Shown one piece after another: positions 1-12,500 of a stretch of 20,434 bases of DNA (position 1 is its first letter; each line of letters starts with the position of its first letter). The position numbers and the translations under genes were made by a program. The notes beneath the pieces were generated by a model that was not told where the DNA came from, did not search any database, and saw only the letters and a list, made by a program, of their open reading frames with translations. Source of the stretch: a virus; IMG/VR virus record IMGVR_UViG_3300043411_000900, positions 1 to 20,434 of that record; one strand, 5' to 3'.

Positions 1-43
1 TAGCGACCAAGAACACGATCGGAGCCAACAACCAACGGATCAT
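1..43 (-). CDS. N-terminus of a membrane or secreted protein, cut by window edge
   Basis: Only the first 14 codons are present. An ATG at 41-43 follows a perfect GGAGG (51-55) with 7 bases between them. The visible residues read MIRWLLAPIVFLVA, one Arg followed by a hydrophobic run, which is typical of a signal peptide or first membrane segment. The gene lies just downstream of the terminator at 62-105, at the end of the late gene cluster, where lysis genes (holin, spanin) are common. That role is only positional inference. The frame is open to the window edge, so neither length nor family can be judged. Confidence 0.5.
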   Translation of the reverse strand, partial: MIRWLLAPIVFLVA

Positions 44-50
44 CGCGTGA

Positions 51-55
51 CCTCC
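51..55 (-). promoter_or_regulatory. Shine-Dalgarno GGAGG of the left-edge gene
   Basis: On the minus strand GGAGG is followed by 7 bases and then ATG at 41-43. The sequence and spacing match the site at 494-498. This is the main support for calling a gene from only 43 bases. Confidence 0.6.
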
Positions 56-61
56 ACAAAC

Positions 62-105
62 AAAAAACCCGGTTGCCCGCCGGTAAGTTACTCCGACGGG
101 CAACC
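62..105 (-). terminator. Strong intrinsic (rho-independent) terminator
   Basis: On the minus strand a 9-bp stem pairs 97-105 with 71-79. It continues, after a single mismatch (96 against 80), with three more pairs (93-95 with 81-83) and closes on a 9-base loop (84-92). The stem is GC-rich (GGTTGCCCG with CGGGCAACC). It is followed by GGG and six T residues (62-67), with three more T just beyond. It lies 33 bases after the stop codon of the gene at 139-486 and should end the late transcript. The next gene's Shine-Dalgarno begins only about 6 bases beyond the T-run. Confidence 0.9.
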
Positions 106-138
106 AATGCCGCTCTGACACAGGCAGGGTATAAGGGA

Positions 139-486
139 CTAGGCGTTTTCCAAACGCTTCAGGTACGCCTCGATCAACACGCGCACGAGAACTAGCCACG
201 CTTGCGGGCCAAGGGCTGAATAGCCATTCTCGCTCGACACAATGCCGTTGTTCGCGGCCAAGACCGACAACTGCTCGTCGATCTCTCCGCTGCTATCACC
301 AATCACCGTCGTGCCGTAGATCCGCGTCAGTAGCTCGTCAGTCACCCGTGCGATCGCTCGACCCGCACCGGGAACGTCCTGGAGTGCCTCATCGACCAGT
401 TCGCCGTTAATCACGCTACGCACTGCCCAAGTCACGCATTCAATCGACGAAGCTGAGTCCGCCGCAAAAGTCACTACTGGAATCAT
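139..486 (-). CDS. Small protein of unknown function (115 aa)
   Basis: I do not recognise the family. The open frame extends upstream to an ATG at 531, but the ATG at 484-486 is preferred. It has GGAGG at 494-498 with 7 bases of spacing, and the protein then begins MIPVVTFAADS. The product is mildly acidic, has no clear membrane segment, and ends in a likely amphipathic helix (LVLVRVLIEAYLKRLENA). It follows the giant gene after a 67-base gap, the largest gap in the cluster, and precedes the terminator, so it appears to be the last gene of the late transcript. A small virion or accessory protein is possible, but nothing in the sequence fixes a function. Confidence 0.7.
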   Translation of the reverse strand: MIPVVTFAADSASSIECVTWAVRSVINGELVDEALQDVPGAGRAIARVTDELLTRIYGTTVIGDSSGEIDEQLSVLAANNGIVSSENGYSALGPQAWLVLVRVLIEAYLKRLENA

Positions 487-493
487 CGTTAAT

Positions 494-498
494 CCTCC
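494..498 (-). promoter_or_regulatory. Shine-Dalgarno deciding the start of the 115-aa gene
   Basis: GGAGG on the minus strand lies 7 bases before the ATG at 484-486. The longer in-frame start at 529-531 would place this site inside the coding region, so the shorter start is chosen. Confidence 0.7.
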
Positions 499-553
499 GC
501 TTGTTAGGAACGTTTCAAGACACCGTGTCACGATATCTTACAGCGAAGATCCG

Positions 554-3500
554 CTACTCGCCAGACACAAAGCCCTGTGCCGCGGCCTGCTTGGTCCTGT
601 AGCGATACATCTCCACTGGATTGCTCTTAGGTGCCCCCTTGCCCCTCAGCAAGTCCTGGAAGCGATCTTGCGACATCTCGAACTCAATCGCCTCTCGGAC
701 GATCGGGCTCTTGCTATGCTCACGCAGAAACGCTCCTGAAGCATTGCGGTCGTTTTCCCATCGTTGCATCAAGTCAGCACGACCAAGATCCTTGGGCATA
801 CCTGTTCCTTCCGCGACCGTTCGAACCTTGTTGACCATCGTCTTCAGTAGCTCTGCCCGCGCTTCTTCCGGCAGCTCCTGGTGATAGAGCGGGTGCGGAT
901 AGGATGCCAATGGATCTCGTCCAAGGGCTTCACGAGAAAGTGCAACGATGTTCTTTGTTGGATCATACGAGTCACTTTTGAAATCACGAAGAATCGTCAT
1001 CAACTGCTCGTAATCAACAAACCGATCGTACGCTGCTTGTGAATCACTTTGATCGCGTCCATAAGCCTTATCGCGAGCCAGCTCTTGTTTGATCACGTTC
1101 TTCTGCTCGTAAAAGTCATCGATACTTGCTTTTTGAATCCGATCAACCTTTAATCCGCGAACGAAGGGAATGTCCTTCGATCCAAGATTCCCAGTCGCCG
1201 CACGCTCCACAGATCCAACCATGCGTCGATAAGCACCTCCCGTTGTTCCGTCAAGCAAGTGCTCGATCTGCAACGGAGACAAATTCCTAGCGACCGGAAA
1301 CTGCTGAGCAAGCATCCCCATCGCCTTGGATGTCTCTAGCGTGTAATCGTCGAATCGAAGCTCCTTCGGCCGTCCTTGCGTCCAATCCGGCTCGATCTTG
1401 CGTTGCGAAAAGAAGTTCCAATTAGCAGTTGTCTCCAAAAGAGTTGGAACCAATCCGCCACCCGTAGGCACTCGATCGGCAACTTCGTGCTTCAGAACTT
1501 GCTTGGCGTCCTCCAACGATTGATCTTCCACGATCGCTGCAATCAAATTGCCGAGCCAAGCATGTTCGCGAGACTTTCCAAATTTGAGTTTTGTGACCCC
1601 GTCACTGCCGGTCGTGAAATACGACCACAGCCAAGGCTTTTGTTCTTCCTTGTCATCGTCACCTGCGCGATACATGCTGTACGCAACGATCGCCGCAGTT
1701 GTCATCGCCATCGACCAAGCGACCCGACGGGCTCGCTCTCCATTCATGCCCTTGTGACGAATGTCCTTGATGGCGTCACGATACACACGAAGAGTCTTAT
1801 CGAACGACTGAATTGCAGCATTCGTAAACGGAAATATGGTCTCCCAATACTGAGTCGCACTGCCAACTCGTCGATAGTTGTAGGTTACGTCTTGGGCCTG
1901 CACTAATGCACGAATTACGCTGTCGCGAGGGATTTCCTCGTTGCCGGCAGAGTCCACTAACTTTCCGTTCTTCTCTTTCCATCCTTGCGACTCCATCGCT
2001 GCCGAGAACTCGGCAAGTCGAGGACCGACATCCGAAACCGCAATCACGTTACGCAACGAATCCATGAACCCGTCTGCAATGTCAGCGAACTCGGACAGGG
2101 TATTCACTAATCTGTCGGTCACAGTACCTTTCGTCAGTGCATCGACGAACTTCGACCGAGTAGAAAGTTTCATCAGTCCCTGCCGAACTCGTCGGATGCG
2201 ATCCTGGTCACTTCCAATCGACGAGTAAAGATCGCCTCCAAACTCCTTGAACAGGGCCACTGTAGCGCTCGACTTACCGATTCCAGTCATGTCGTAAAGC
2301 ATTGCCTGCCCATAGATCGCAGCCCACTCCACCGAGCGACCGATCCGACCAATACCCTTGGTTTGCTTAGAGTTAACGAATGCAGTTTGGATATCACGAG
2401 GGAAGTTCTGCACGCCAAACGAAGTACTGAACGCCGTTGAACCAGCCTTGAAGTACGAGTTGAATTTACGGAACACTCGAAACACAAGCGGCATCTGCAC
2501 GGGATCGATCGACGTGATCGATGCGTAGAACTCAGGATCAAGATCATAGATCCGCGGAGTTCCCCTGACATTCACTCGAACTCGATACTTGCCGTTTTCC
2601 AATCGATAATCGGTTCGCCACAACGACACGACAGCATCGACAGACGGCTCCCGAGAAAGCATCATGTCAACCGTCGGTCCAATTACTCCGTACCGCAATT
2701 GCAAAAACGCAGTGTCGTCAGAATTCAATCGACCGCCGTTTTCTACCTTCTGTCGAAGCTTTGATGCTCGTGCATCTTCAGGAGCAACGAATCCCTCCTT
2801 GACGAGTGCATCGAGAATTTCACCCACTCGCCCCGTCGTCGACACCTGCTTGGGATCAACGTAGGAAATGAACTCACCAAGTCCCTCAGCACCGCCCAGG
2901 GCAGGGTCTGCAGACTCGACGAGCTTTATCAAGACTTGCTGCTTCATTGCTTGCGACACGAACCTCTGCGTCCGCATGATCGTGGAGTAGACGAGATCCT
3001 GAACAGGCCGATCCGATCCTCGCTGGCTTCGACTTGCGAGTGCTTTAGGCAAGGCGACGATCGATCCTGATCCCGTTCGTCGCTTCTTCGCCGACTTGCT
3101 CTCCCGAAGCAAAGGAACGTAAGTCTCTCCGTGAGCCTCCAGGACGCGATTACGAGCATCTACATCAATCACGCCAGCATCGTAAAGCATCTCGATCAAG
3201 TCGTTGTTGAACTTCGTCAGTCGACTTGCAAAGGCTTCGTAGCGAGTATGACGATCACTATCCTCTTTTGCCCACGAAAGCACCTTCGATGCGTCTTCAC
3301 GACTGATGCCGGCATTGTAGTTTTCCGGCAACGTCATGACGTGTTTCGCCAGTGCATACGCCTGTGCGTTTGCGTAGTCCTCTGAGTCGTCGAGCACACT
3401 CAGGGCATGCGACAAGCCTTCGCCTAGCTTCCTGCGGACGTTGGAGACCGTCGTGACACCTTCGTACACCGACTGGGCTGCATGCGCCTGCGCAGTCCCG

Positions 3501-6500
3501 TTAAATCCCATGACAAGCTCGTAGAGAGTTGCACCGCCACGGAATCCACCGCGACGCTGAATCTCTCCAGAAACCTGTTGAACCATGTGGAATCGATCAA
3601 CCAACTTACCGTACGCCCGATCGAAGGTCTTCATCAAGTCCTGCTTAACGACCTCTGTCCACTCCAAGTCCTTTGGCACTCCACCAAAGATGGAACGAGC
3701 ACGATCCATGAATCCTTGGTCACGGTACTGACGAGATTGCTCAATCGCCTTAATGGACGCTTCCTCCATCTCCGGGTCTGAACGCAACACCTCCTTGAGC
3801 CAAGCAGTTGCTTCAGGTGCAACCGACTGACCAAGAATGTAATGCCGGAACAGCTCTGCAAATCCCTCAGCGACGTTGCCTCGCGCCTGATCGTAATCGA
3901 GTGCTGAAAGCTGACTCTTAACCTTGACCCATCGATTCTCGTCGTCCTGCTTTAGGTCTTCAAGCATATCCTTCGTCGCACTGAAACGCTTATCAAGGTG
4001 GTGAGCAATTTCGTGCGAAGCTACCGTCAGATCGAACAGGTACGGCTCGTCGAGTCGAACCACTTCTTCCAAGTAACGGTAAACACCTGCGCGACGACGC
4101 CCCTTGCCATCATGCTTCCTGAATCCACCCTCCAGGATCGGAACTTGAAACAGTCTTCTCCAGGTCGTCACGATGTCAGCCTTAGAGATCGGCTTGTCGC
4201 CAGAGAATGGATCGCTGGCCGCATCTAACGGTGGACTGTCTGGAGGTGCCGCCATCGCCTGCTCCACGATCGCCTTGGCCCGTTGCTTATCGTCCGTGGC
4301 TTGTAGAGCAGCAAAGTCAATAAGTGCCTGCAGCACAGCTTCCTGCGTTGCCGGATCTTCGATAATCATCTCCGTCCGGTTTCCCACGGACACAAACTCA
4401 TTCCCCTTAGCAGCCGCTAGAATCGATGCGTTCGTGGTGTACTTGCCCGATCGGGATCTGGACTTGGGGGCACGCAAGATCAAGTCATCTCGCAAGATCG
4501 TGGCAACAACCACTCCATCAGGAGTAAACAGGTATCCACCACCTCGAAGAAACTCAAGTGCCTTACTGGCGCGATCAAACGAAACTGGCCGTGCATCACT
4601 CCAGCGACCCAGATTGAACGACCGAGGCATTAGGACACCACGGCGACGAGTACCTTCGCTATCCGTAAAGAAAGCAACTTGACCACCAAGCGTTGCGTAC
4701 CCAGCAAGGAGATTTCCAGTACCGATGTACCGAATCTCTTCGGAAGACTGATCCTTTTCGAACTCAGAAAAGTCCTTCATTACTTCGTTGTTTGAATGCA
4801 CGTAGCTTTTGTCAGTTCCAAGCTGTGAGAACGGAACACGCACTAGTCTGTCGGGACTCGCGACGGCCACTTCTACCAACCACTTGGATCCAGCTAACTT
4901 ACTGCCCTTGCCGCGAAATGCAGTCTTTACAACGACACCTGGAGTGATTCCGATCAACTCCCCAGCTTCGTCCCTCTCCCAAACCGATACACTCGTGCCG
5001 GGAGCGAATGACCTCAACTTCAATCGCACATCAACATACCTAGCGTTCATCTCCTCCTTGATCGCAGAGACGACCTCAGGCTTCTTTCCAGCGATCCTGC
5101 GATCAACTTCTCCAAGTGCCTGCTCACGCAATGCTTCCGCCTCTGCATTTGCCCACTCAGATCCTGAACGAACATCGAAGTCCTTGCCATAAAACTCCTT
5201 GAGAGATTCGCCAATCTCAACAGTCGACAAAGGCTTTCCCGACTTCTTCGCCACGACCTTTTCAATGTACGCTGGTTGCGCAAAAACGTTTGCTGATCCT
5301 TCGTCGCCTGCAAATACCTCGATCTTTTCCAGTGTCTTGGCACGAAGATCGACAACTCCAGCATGGAGCGGATTTTGACCCAGTCGATTTAGTTCTTCGA
5401 TCCGATTGTCGAAGTCAGCGACGATGTCGTCCCAGAACTCCTGCTGGACCTTGACTGGCATCAACGACAGTCGTCCGGTCACATACTTGGCAAACTCTTC
5501 TGGAATTCGATCGGGGTCAACTTTAACTCCTTTTCGCTCCAGCGATGCTGCCAGTTCAGGATGATCGACAATGTACTCCGCAACAACTTGATCGCCGACT
5601 TTGTTAATCACATCAGGGACATCGAAACCGACGGCCCCCTTGCTGGATGCAGTTACGTTGGCGTTGAGGCTAGCTAGCTTCCTAACGAGCACACTGGCCG
5701 GACGATTCTCCGCAGGAGCATTGGTCATCAACAGGGCGAATCGAGGAAGGTTGTTTTGACCATTACGAACCGCAACTTGACCCGTTCGATGGATACGACC
5801 CAGTGACTGCATGAATGTGTCGATATTCAACGAAGGCTGCGCGATAATCATCGATCGTCGCTTCTGATTCGTGAACTTACTCGATGCGTGCAAGGAGATT
5901 CCTGTAGCACCAGACGAGTTGATGATTAACGCATCGATTTCACCCGAGTTGAATCCATTGACCGACTTGGACTTGCCTAGCGATCCCTGCTCCTCGACAT
6001 CACGCCTATCAAGGTACGCAGAGTCGCCTTGGTACTTGATCGCATTTTTTCTTCCAGTGATCTCGGCAACTCGATACCCTGCGTCCGTCAATCGTTTCCG
6101 AATCCAGTCGATAGGAGACGCTGGCATCTCGGCATCGAATCCATCAATCAGTCTCTGTGCTGAATTGAACAGCTCCAAGCTTTCGTCACCAAGGTCTTCG
6201 TCGGTCATCCGTTGCTGCACGTACGACTTTGGATCTGCTGCATCCATCTGGATCAACACTTCACGCGATCGATCAAGATATCGCTGGAATAGATCCCGGA
6301 ACGAAAAGTCGATCCGGTCGCCCTGCTGAGTCCCAAGGCTCTCCACTTGCCTTTTAAGAGCCTCCTCCATGGTGCTGTCTACATACAGAACTGGCGACTC
6401 GCCGGCCTCTAGAGACGCAATGGCTTCGTCTGCCGCTGCATCTGCCTTCAGTGCCAGTAGCATCTGATTGTTCAGGTTCCACACAATCGACGAAAAGTCC

Positions 6501-9500
6501 GTCGACTTGATGCCTCTGCGACCAGTTGCCGAATCCTTGGCGCGACGGCCACCGGACGAGTTAATGCGATCAAGCATCCTCTTGACCGCCTCCTCCTTGC
6601 TGTCGTCGAAGATGTCGATTGCCTTAAACACTGCCGAAGCTGCATCAGCCTTGGTTAGGTCTACGTCAACGACTTTGGGTGCAAACTCAATGCCGTCGAA
6701 CGACCGTTCTCGACGAAGATACGCACCCGACTCAACAAGCATTTCAGAGACAACTTGCTGCAATGGGACTCCACCACTGGAGATCGCGTCAGCTAACCTA
6801 TCAGGGTCTCCACCTACCGCAGAAAGCATTCCAGTCTTCGCATACAGGTCCATCACCTGCGGTCGCTTAGCGTAAGTTGCCGACGAGAAGTAGACGCCCG
6901 AAGACTCGTTGATGATGTCGCGAATGATTTCCGAAGTCTTGAGGATCGAATCATCCTTCTCCACTGATCCACCACCGGCATTGTGGCTTTCGTCGAGCAC
7001 AAAGAAGGCATTCGGTGCAATTGCCGTCATCGCAGCGTGACGAGCAGTCAACTGTTGCTTGACGGGACTAAGTTGACTGTAGGTCGTAAAGACTGCATCG
7101 AATCGCTGGCCACCAATCTCCAGAGACTTCGTGTTCGCCAACTCCTCCATCAACTTCTTAGCCTTGGCGGAGGATTGCTTCAGAACACGACCATCAGGAA
7201 GTGGAATGATTCCATCGCCACTAAGATCGTTCGTCGCCAACGGATTAAATGGCTGACCGGCAGTATTCAGCCCAATGTCCGTTAGATCGCGAATCATGTC
7301 CGCGTAGAGTGTCGGCTTCTCCGTGAGGAACACAGGGATCAATCCTTGGTTCCTGGCATAGTGCAGCATCGCAGCCGCCGCACGGCCCTTACCGACGCCC
7401 GTTTGGTCGCCGATGATAAAGGCAGCGCCTTCCTTGTGTCGTGCAATCGCCAGCGCAATTGCATCTACCTGCTCGGCAGAGAATGCACTAGCCATCTGCT
7501 CAGGAGAAAACTGCAACTCATTCGCCACGAACTCATCAATGTCACCGTAATCCTCACGAACCTTATCCATGGCTCGCTCAACGGCACTGACGTGATTCGC
7601 AGGAAGAAGAGTATCGACAGAAGCCTGCTTCGATCCAGGAGTGTACTTCGTCTGGAATTCGTTTTCGCCTAATCCCTGCTTCTCGCCAATATCGACGTTA
7701 ACCACATCTCCGGTTCCGGGTAGAACTCCTCCATTAGGTCGTCCAGTAACTGCGGCTCCACCGGCATCGGATCGTTCTTCAGTGCCTCGTCGAGTATCGC
7801 CTGAAACTGATTGGTCTCGACGAGTTGTCCCCAGTCCCTTGCGCGACCCTGCTGGCCTGGACCCAGTCGGTCGTTCCATTCCCGCCACAGACGGCTCTCC
7901 GGCGGGTGCATTTTCTGCATTACCCGTAGTCGATCCGCCAGCCTCTTCTCGAACTCCACCCGAGACATCGATGTTTCCGTCGGCAGCACCTCCACTAACA
8001 GTTCGCTCGTCGGTCCCCAAGCGTGCTTTGGATAGCTTTGCATTCTTCAACTCCTCCCAGGATCGAAAGACTTCCGGCAGTCCACCTGCAAGGAAGTTGT
8101 ACGGTTTGACTCGTGCGCTCTTTCCTTGACCATCAACGATAATCACGTCGATCGGAAACGCAGCGCCCTGACGATCGTACAAGTCACCATGGACAGTGAA
8201 GTGGTCAACCACATTGTAGCGGTCGTAGAGAGCATCGTAGAACGCTTTTTGCTTGCGATACGCTGGACCCCGTTGCTGATCCGGTTTCGGTTCACGCTTG
8301 TCGAAACCCTTTGAACCAATGATGATCGCAGCTTTTCCATCAGGAGTCATCTGTGCAAGCGTGTTCAGGGTGATTGCGTGATCGACTTGGTCAGTCTTGA
8401 TTCCACCTGCGTCAAACTTTTTGAACACTCCCTGGCGATCGGTCTCCACTTTTCCAAACGGAGGATTGATAACCAACCTTGGCACCGGCGAGTGAAGCTT
8501 CAATTCAACTGCATCACGATTGATTGCCTGAACACCCTGGTGCTTCAGTGAATTGTATCGATCGATATTCAGCTCATTGCCAAGTGGCTTGTCGGTTCCA
8601 ATCAACAGCATTCCATTGCCGGCCGACGAATCGTAAACAACTTGATCTCGATCAACCTGGGCAAGTTCACTCGCAAGGTACGCAAGCGGTGCAGGAGTGC
8701 TGTACGCTTGATCCTTCATCTGCGTGCTTGTCTTGACCGCCAATCTTGGTTGACGCTCGTACAGGTCAACCAACTGATCGTAGATCGCTAACCGATCATC
8801 ACCATCACGGATAATCTTCTTGGCAGCGCGAACAGTTCCGATCTCGACCGCTTCGTCGACTTCCTTGGCGGCTTTGCGACCCGGCTCGATTGTCCCCTTC
8901 ACCAGATCGCCAGCCTCCTTGCGAGCCTGGATGATCGAATCATACTTCGCCCCTTCGATCAATCGCTGCCCAAAGTATTCTCCAAGCTTATTGCGATCAG
9001 GACTCTCGGCAGTTCCATAGTCAACATCAGCAGCAAGCACGTCAGCGACCTTCCCGCTCGGCCCAAGCCGGTCGTCGCGTTTCCTTGCCACATTCCATCC
9101 GGCCTCCAAGTACGGGGCCAGCCTGTCCATCAGCTCAGGAACGTCCCTGGACACGTTCTGAACGAACTCTGCGAACGAGTAGACCTCCAACTCCACTTCG
9201 GCCAGCACTAAGTCCACGGCAAGCTTGACTAGGTTTGCGTCCACGCCCACGTTCAACGTCGGTGACTTAACCGCATCCACCAGCTTCTTCAACGCTTCGT
9301 CGCGCTTACGCTTGGCCTCTGCACGCTTGTCCGTTACCGTCTTCGTCGTCGGTGGCGCCTCTACATTCTTCTGCTGCTCGTCACGGAACTTTATGTCAAC
9401 GTTGACCCCCATTAACACGCCATTGCGTTTTCCGTCATCCGAAAGCACTAGCATCGGAACGTCGTTGTTCATTGTCACGAGCATGACGGATTCAGGATAT

Positions 9501-12500
9501 CGCGATCGAAGTGTGTTGACGTACTTGGCGTTAAACGCATATACATTGGCAGTCCCCTCCGCCTCAATCGCAAAGTACGCAGGCGTTCCGTGCAGCTTGC
9601 TCGCTGGACGAAATCCAACGACCTTTGCCAGCGACGATCCCTTGCCTGCCCTAAGAGACTTCTCCAGTATATCCTTGCCTAGAACGGCTCCGGTTTCTTC
9701 TGGCTTTGCGTCATCAATGACCTTCCTGTCCGCTTTCGTCAATCGGAACATTACCCTTCCGTCCGTGGCGTACCCAGTCTCCTTCGCTGTCTTCAAGAAT
9801 GCACGAGATGTGCCCTTGGATTCTTTCTCCAGGTACTTCGCCAAGTTTGCGGGCTGGATTCCAGTCGGCTTGCCCCAAGCAGGAACTTCACGAGTAAACA
9901 ACTTCTCTTCGTTGGCCTGTTGTGCTTCAGGCAGCATGTCACGGAGAACCTTGCGGGCTGCTTCCATCTCAGGATCAGATTCAAGGATCGGGAGCAGTTT
10001 ACGAAGCTGCTCCATGATCCAGTCCCAAGTCGTACGATCGCTATCCTTCAACGATCGACGAAACTCAGGATTCTCCATGAACTCCTGGATCAACCTTGCA
10101 ACGCCCTCTCGATACAACTGGTCGGGATCACTGCGCAGCGACTTACCGTACTTCGGAAACTCTTTCTCAACGGAATTGAGATACTTGCCTGCCGATTCTG
10201 CAACACGATCGTCCGAGAACACCCCGCGTAACTTGTCGATCCCAGTAGCATGCGCAAGCTCGTGACCAACGTACCCCCAGAGTACATTCTTCGTCGGCGC
10301 CTTGGTGTTGATTACCGCCACGCCTGGCCGCCCTACGCCGCCCACTGGTACATCTGTCTCCATCCAGTGAAGTTTGACACCCAGTTCTTCGGCAAATCGC
10401 GTAGCGGCTTTCTGGGCCGAACCACGAGGGTTCACAATCTTTGCCGACTTGCCTTGGCTTCGATAATACTCGGCCACTTGTTCCGCTTGCGTCCGTGGAT
10501 CTGCGTTCAGGTCCACCCCAGGAACCGACTTTAACTTCTTCTTTCCAAGACCCTTTTTCTTTGCCGGCGGCGATGGCGGTTCATCCTTCTTCGATGCCTC
10601 GCGACTATCGAACTCCTTTTCGATCGCTGCCTCAATATCTTCAGCCGTCGGTGCTCGCTCGGCTTCGGTCGCCGGAGGTTCAGTCACAGCGTCCACGGCA
10701 GGCTTAATGGGCTTCAGGATCTCCTTCGGCACCGGGGATTGCTCGCCGAACAAGTACGCCTCAAACGAATCACGATCGGCTGGAGACATGTTCTTCCGAC
10801 TCGTGCCCATAAACATCCGCAACGCATTCCGATCCAGTCGAGCTCCTGCCTCATCAATAGCGTTCGTACGCAACCAGTCGTCTACTAATTGCGTAGAATT
10901 GCGGTCCTTCATCTTCGTCCCAAAAGTCAACTTCGGGAACGGACTTGTCTGGCGACCGGATGTCGTCTTCAGCACTTGCCCAGGATCGTAGACCGCATTT
11001 GGATCGACGTACTTCTCGGAGTACATCCCACGGACCTCTCCAGGCTCCACAGGTCTCCCTGCGGGCTTCGGGGTCTTGGGCTTGGGCATTGCCTCAGCAA
11101 CAGCCTCCTCCAACGTCTTGCCGGCCTTTTCCAGGTACTTGGCGTAGTGCTCGTCGCCGAACCCCACGCGAATCCACGACGCAATGCTTTCGGGAGTCTT
11201 TGCGTCAGCAGGTCGACGAGAAACCGCATCGCCGATAAACGCCTTGCCCTTTTCGACGGTGAAGTCGTTCGGCTTCGATCGACGCTTCTCGACGATCGAC
11301 GGTGGTTCTGGAGTTGACTCTGTAGCCGCTTCGGGGCCACTAGGGGAGGACACATTTACCCCCGGTGTCTCGATCTGTCCTTCCACGGCTACAGAGTCAG
11401 GGGCGCCAACGTCGCTGACAACAGCAGGTGCTGCCGACAGCGGTGATTCATTGATCGACGTGATTGCCGATCCTGGGTGGTTTCCTTTGTACCAATCGTT
11501 GGAATTACCGTCCCACAACTCCAGTGGAGATAGACCAACGGAAGGTGATGATAGAAACGGGAACTTCGCATCGACACCGCGCGCTCCAGTCGATGGGTTA
11601 ACGCTCGTCAGCAACACTTCTCCGTCTTGAATAATCACACGCTTGCCATCATTGCTAAGCGTATTCCACATCCCGACTTCACGAGCATTGTTTTCATCGA
11701 TGTACAGTGTCAACTCAGACGTAGGCTTCGTTCCAACGTCATTGGGATCGTGAAGTGCGTGCGGTGATTTCGTGCGTGTCGTTCGACCTGCCTCGTCCAC
11801 TGCATAGGTCGATCCCTGCGCAGTGGTGAATCCAGAAGGCATAGCAACTGACCCGTCACCCGTCGGCGCCGAGTCAGTTGCAGCCTCTGTTGACACTGGC
11901 GGTGGTAGAGGCGGAGGAGCTACTTGCCCTTCCGTCCCCCCTTGCATCCGCCCTTCTTCTTGTCGTACTGCATCTGGGATCACCTCCTCTCCTGAATCTT
12001 GGGCAACATTGGATTCTTCCCCATCTGCTGCGGGTGGTGGTGGAGTAGAAACGTCGTCGGTCGCTGGAGGTGGCACATATTCGTTTGTGTCTTCACCATC
12101 CTTTTTGTCCTTTTGATTCGCTGCGCGATCGATGGCACGAACACCTGCGCCGGCACCCTCCAGAAGTCCCATCGTCATCATGGTGGCGGTAACAGTATCC
12201 AGCACCGTCGTGCCGACCTCTGCCGGCGTAATCTCAGTTTTTGAATCGAGGAACGCACGGTCGGCGAGTAAGTGACTAAGCTCTGTCGCAACCTCTTCAC
12301 GAAGCTCGTGACCAGAATTACGGGCAAACTCCTTGAGACCACTCTTGATGCCTTGACGAGTAAGTTCCTTAGCAGTTCCGGCAGCTATTGGCCGAAGCAT
12401 ATTCTCCGCACCACCCATGCCGGCCATCTGGAAAGCAGCCGCAATGCCACCCTCAATTCCGCCCTTGACGGCAACGTACCCTGCTAGTTTTTTTCCGGTC

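Noticed and set aside
510-530. Short inverted repeat GACAC/GTGTC between the giant gene and the 115-aa gene
   Set aside because: The arms are five bases with a one-base gap and no T-run, so it is not a terminator and is likely chance.
5047-5364. 105-codon alternative minus-strand frame inside the giant gene
   Set aside because: The product is extremely Arg/Leu/Ser-rich and overlaps the conserved post-helicase region; it is typical of a shadow frame.
9225-10265. 346-codon open frame on the plus strand
   Set aside because: It lies wholly antisense to recognisable parts of the giant gene (zincin and clamp-like region). Its product is Ser/Arg-rich with no domain, and it appears to be a shadow frame.
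10969-11355. 128-codon alternative minus-strand frame inside the giant gene
   Set aside because: The product is Arg/Ser/Pro-rich, without a convincing ribosome site, unlike the frame at 7669-8043.
12274-12320. HELREE in the N-terminal region of the giant protein (about residue 264)
   Set aside because: It looks like the start of a zincin motif but lacks the second histidine (HExxH), so it is not counted as a third metallopeptidase.
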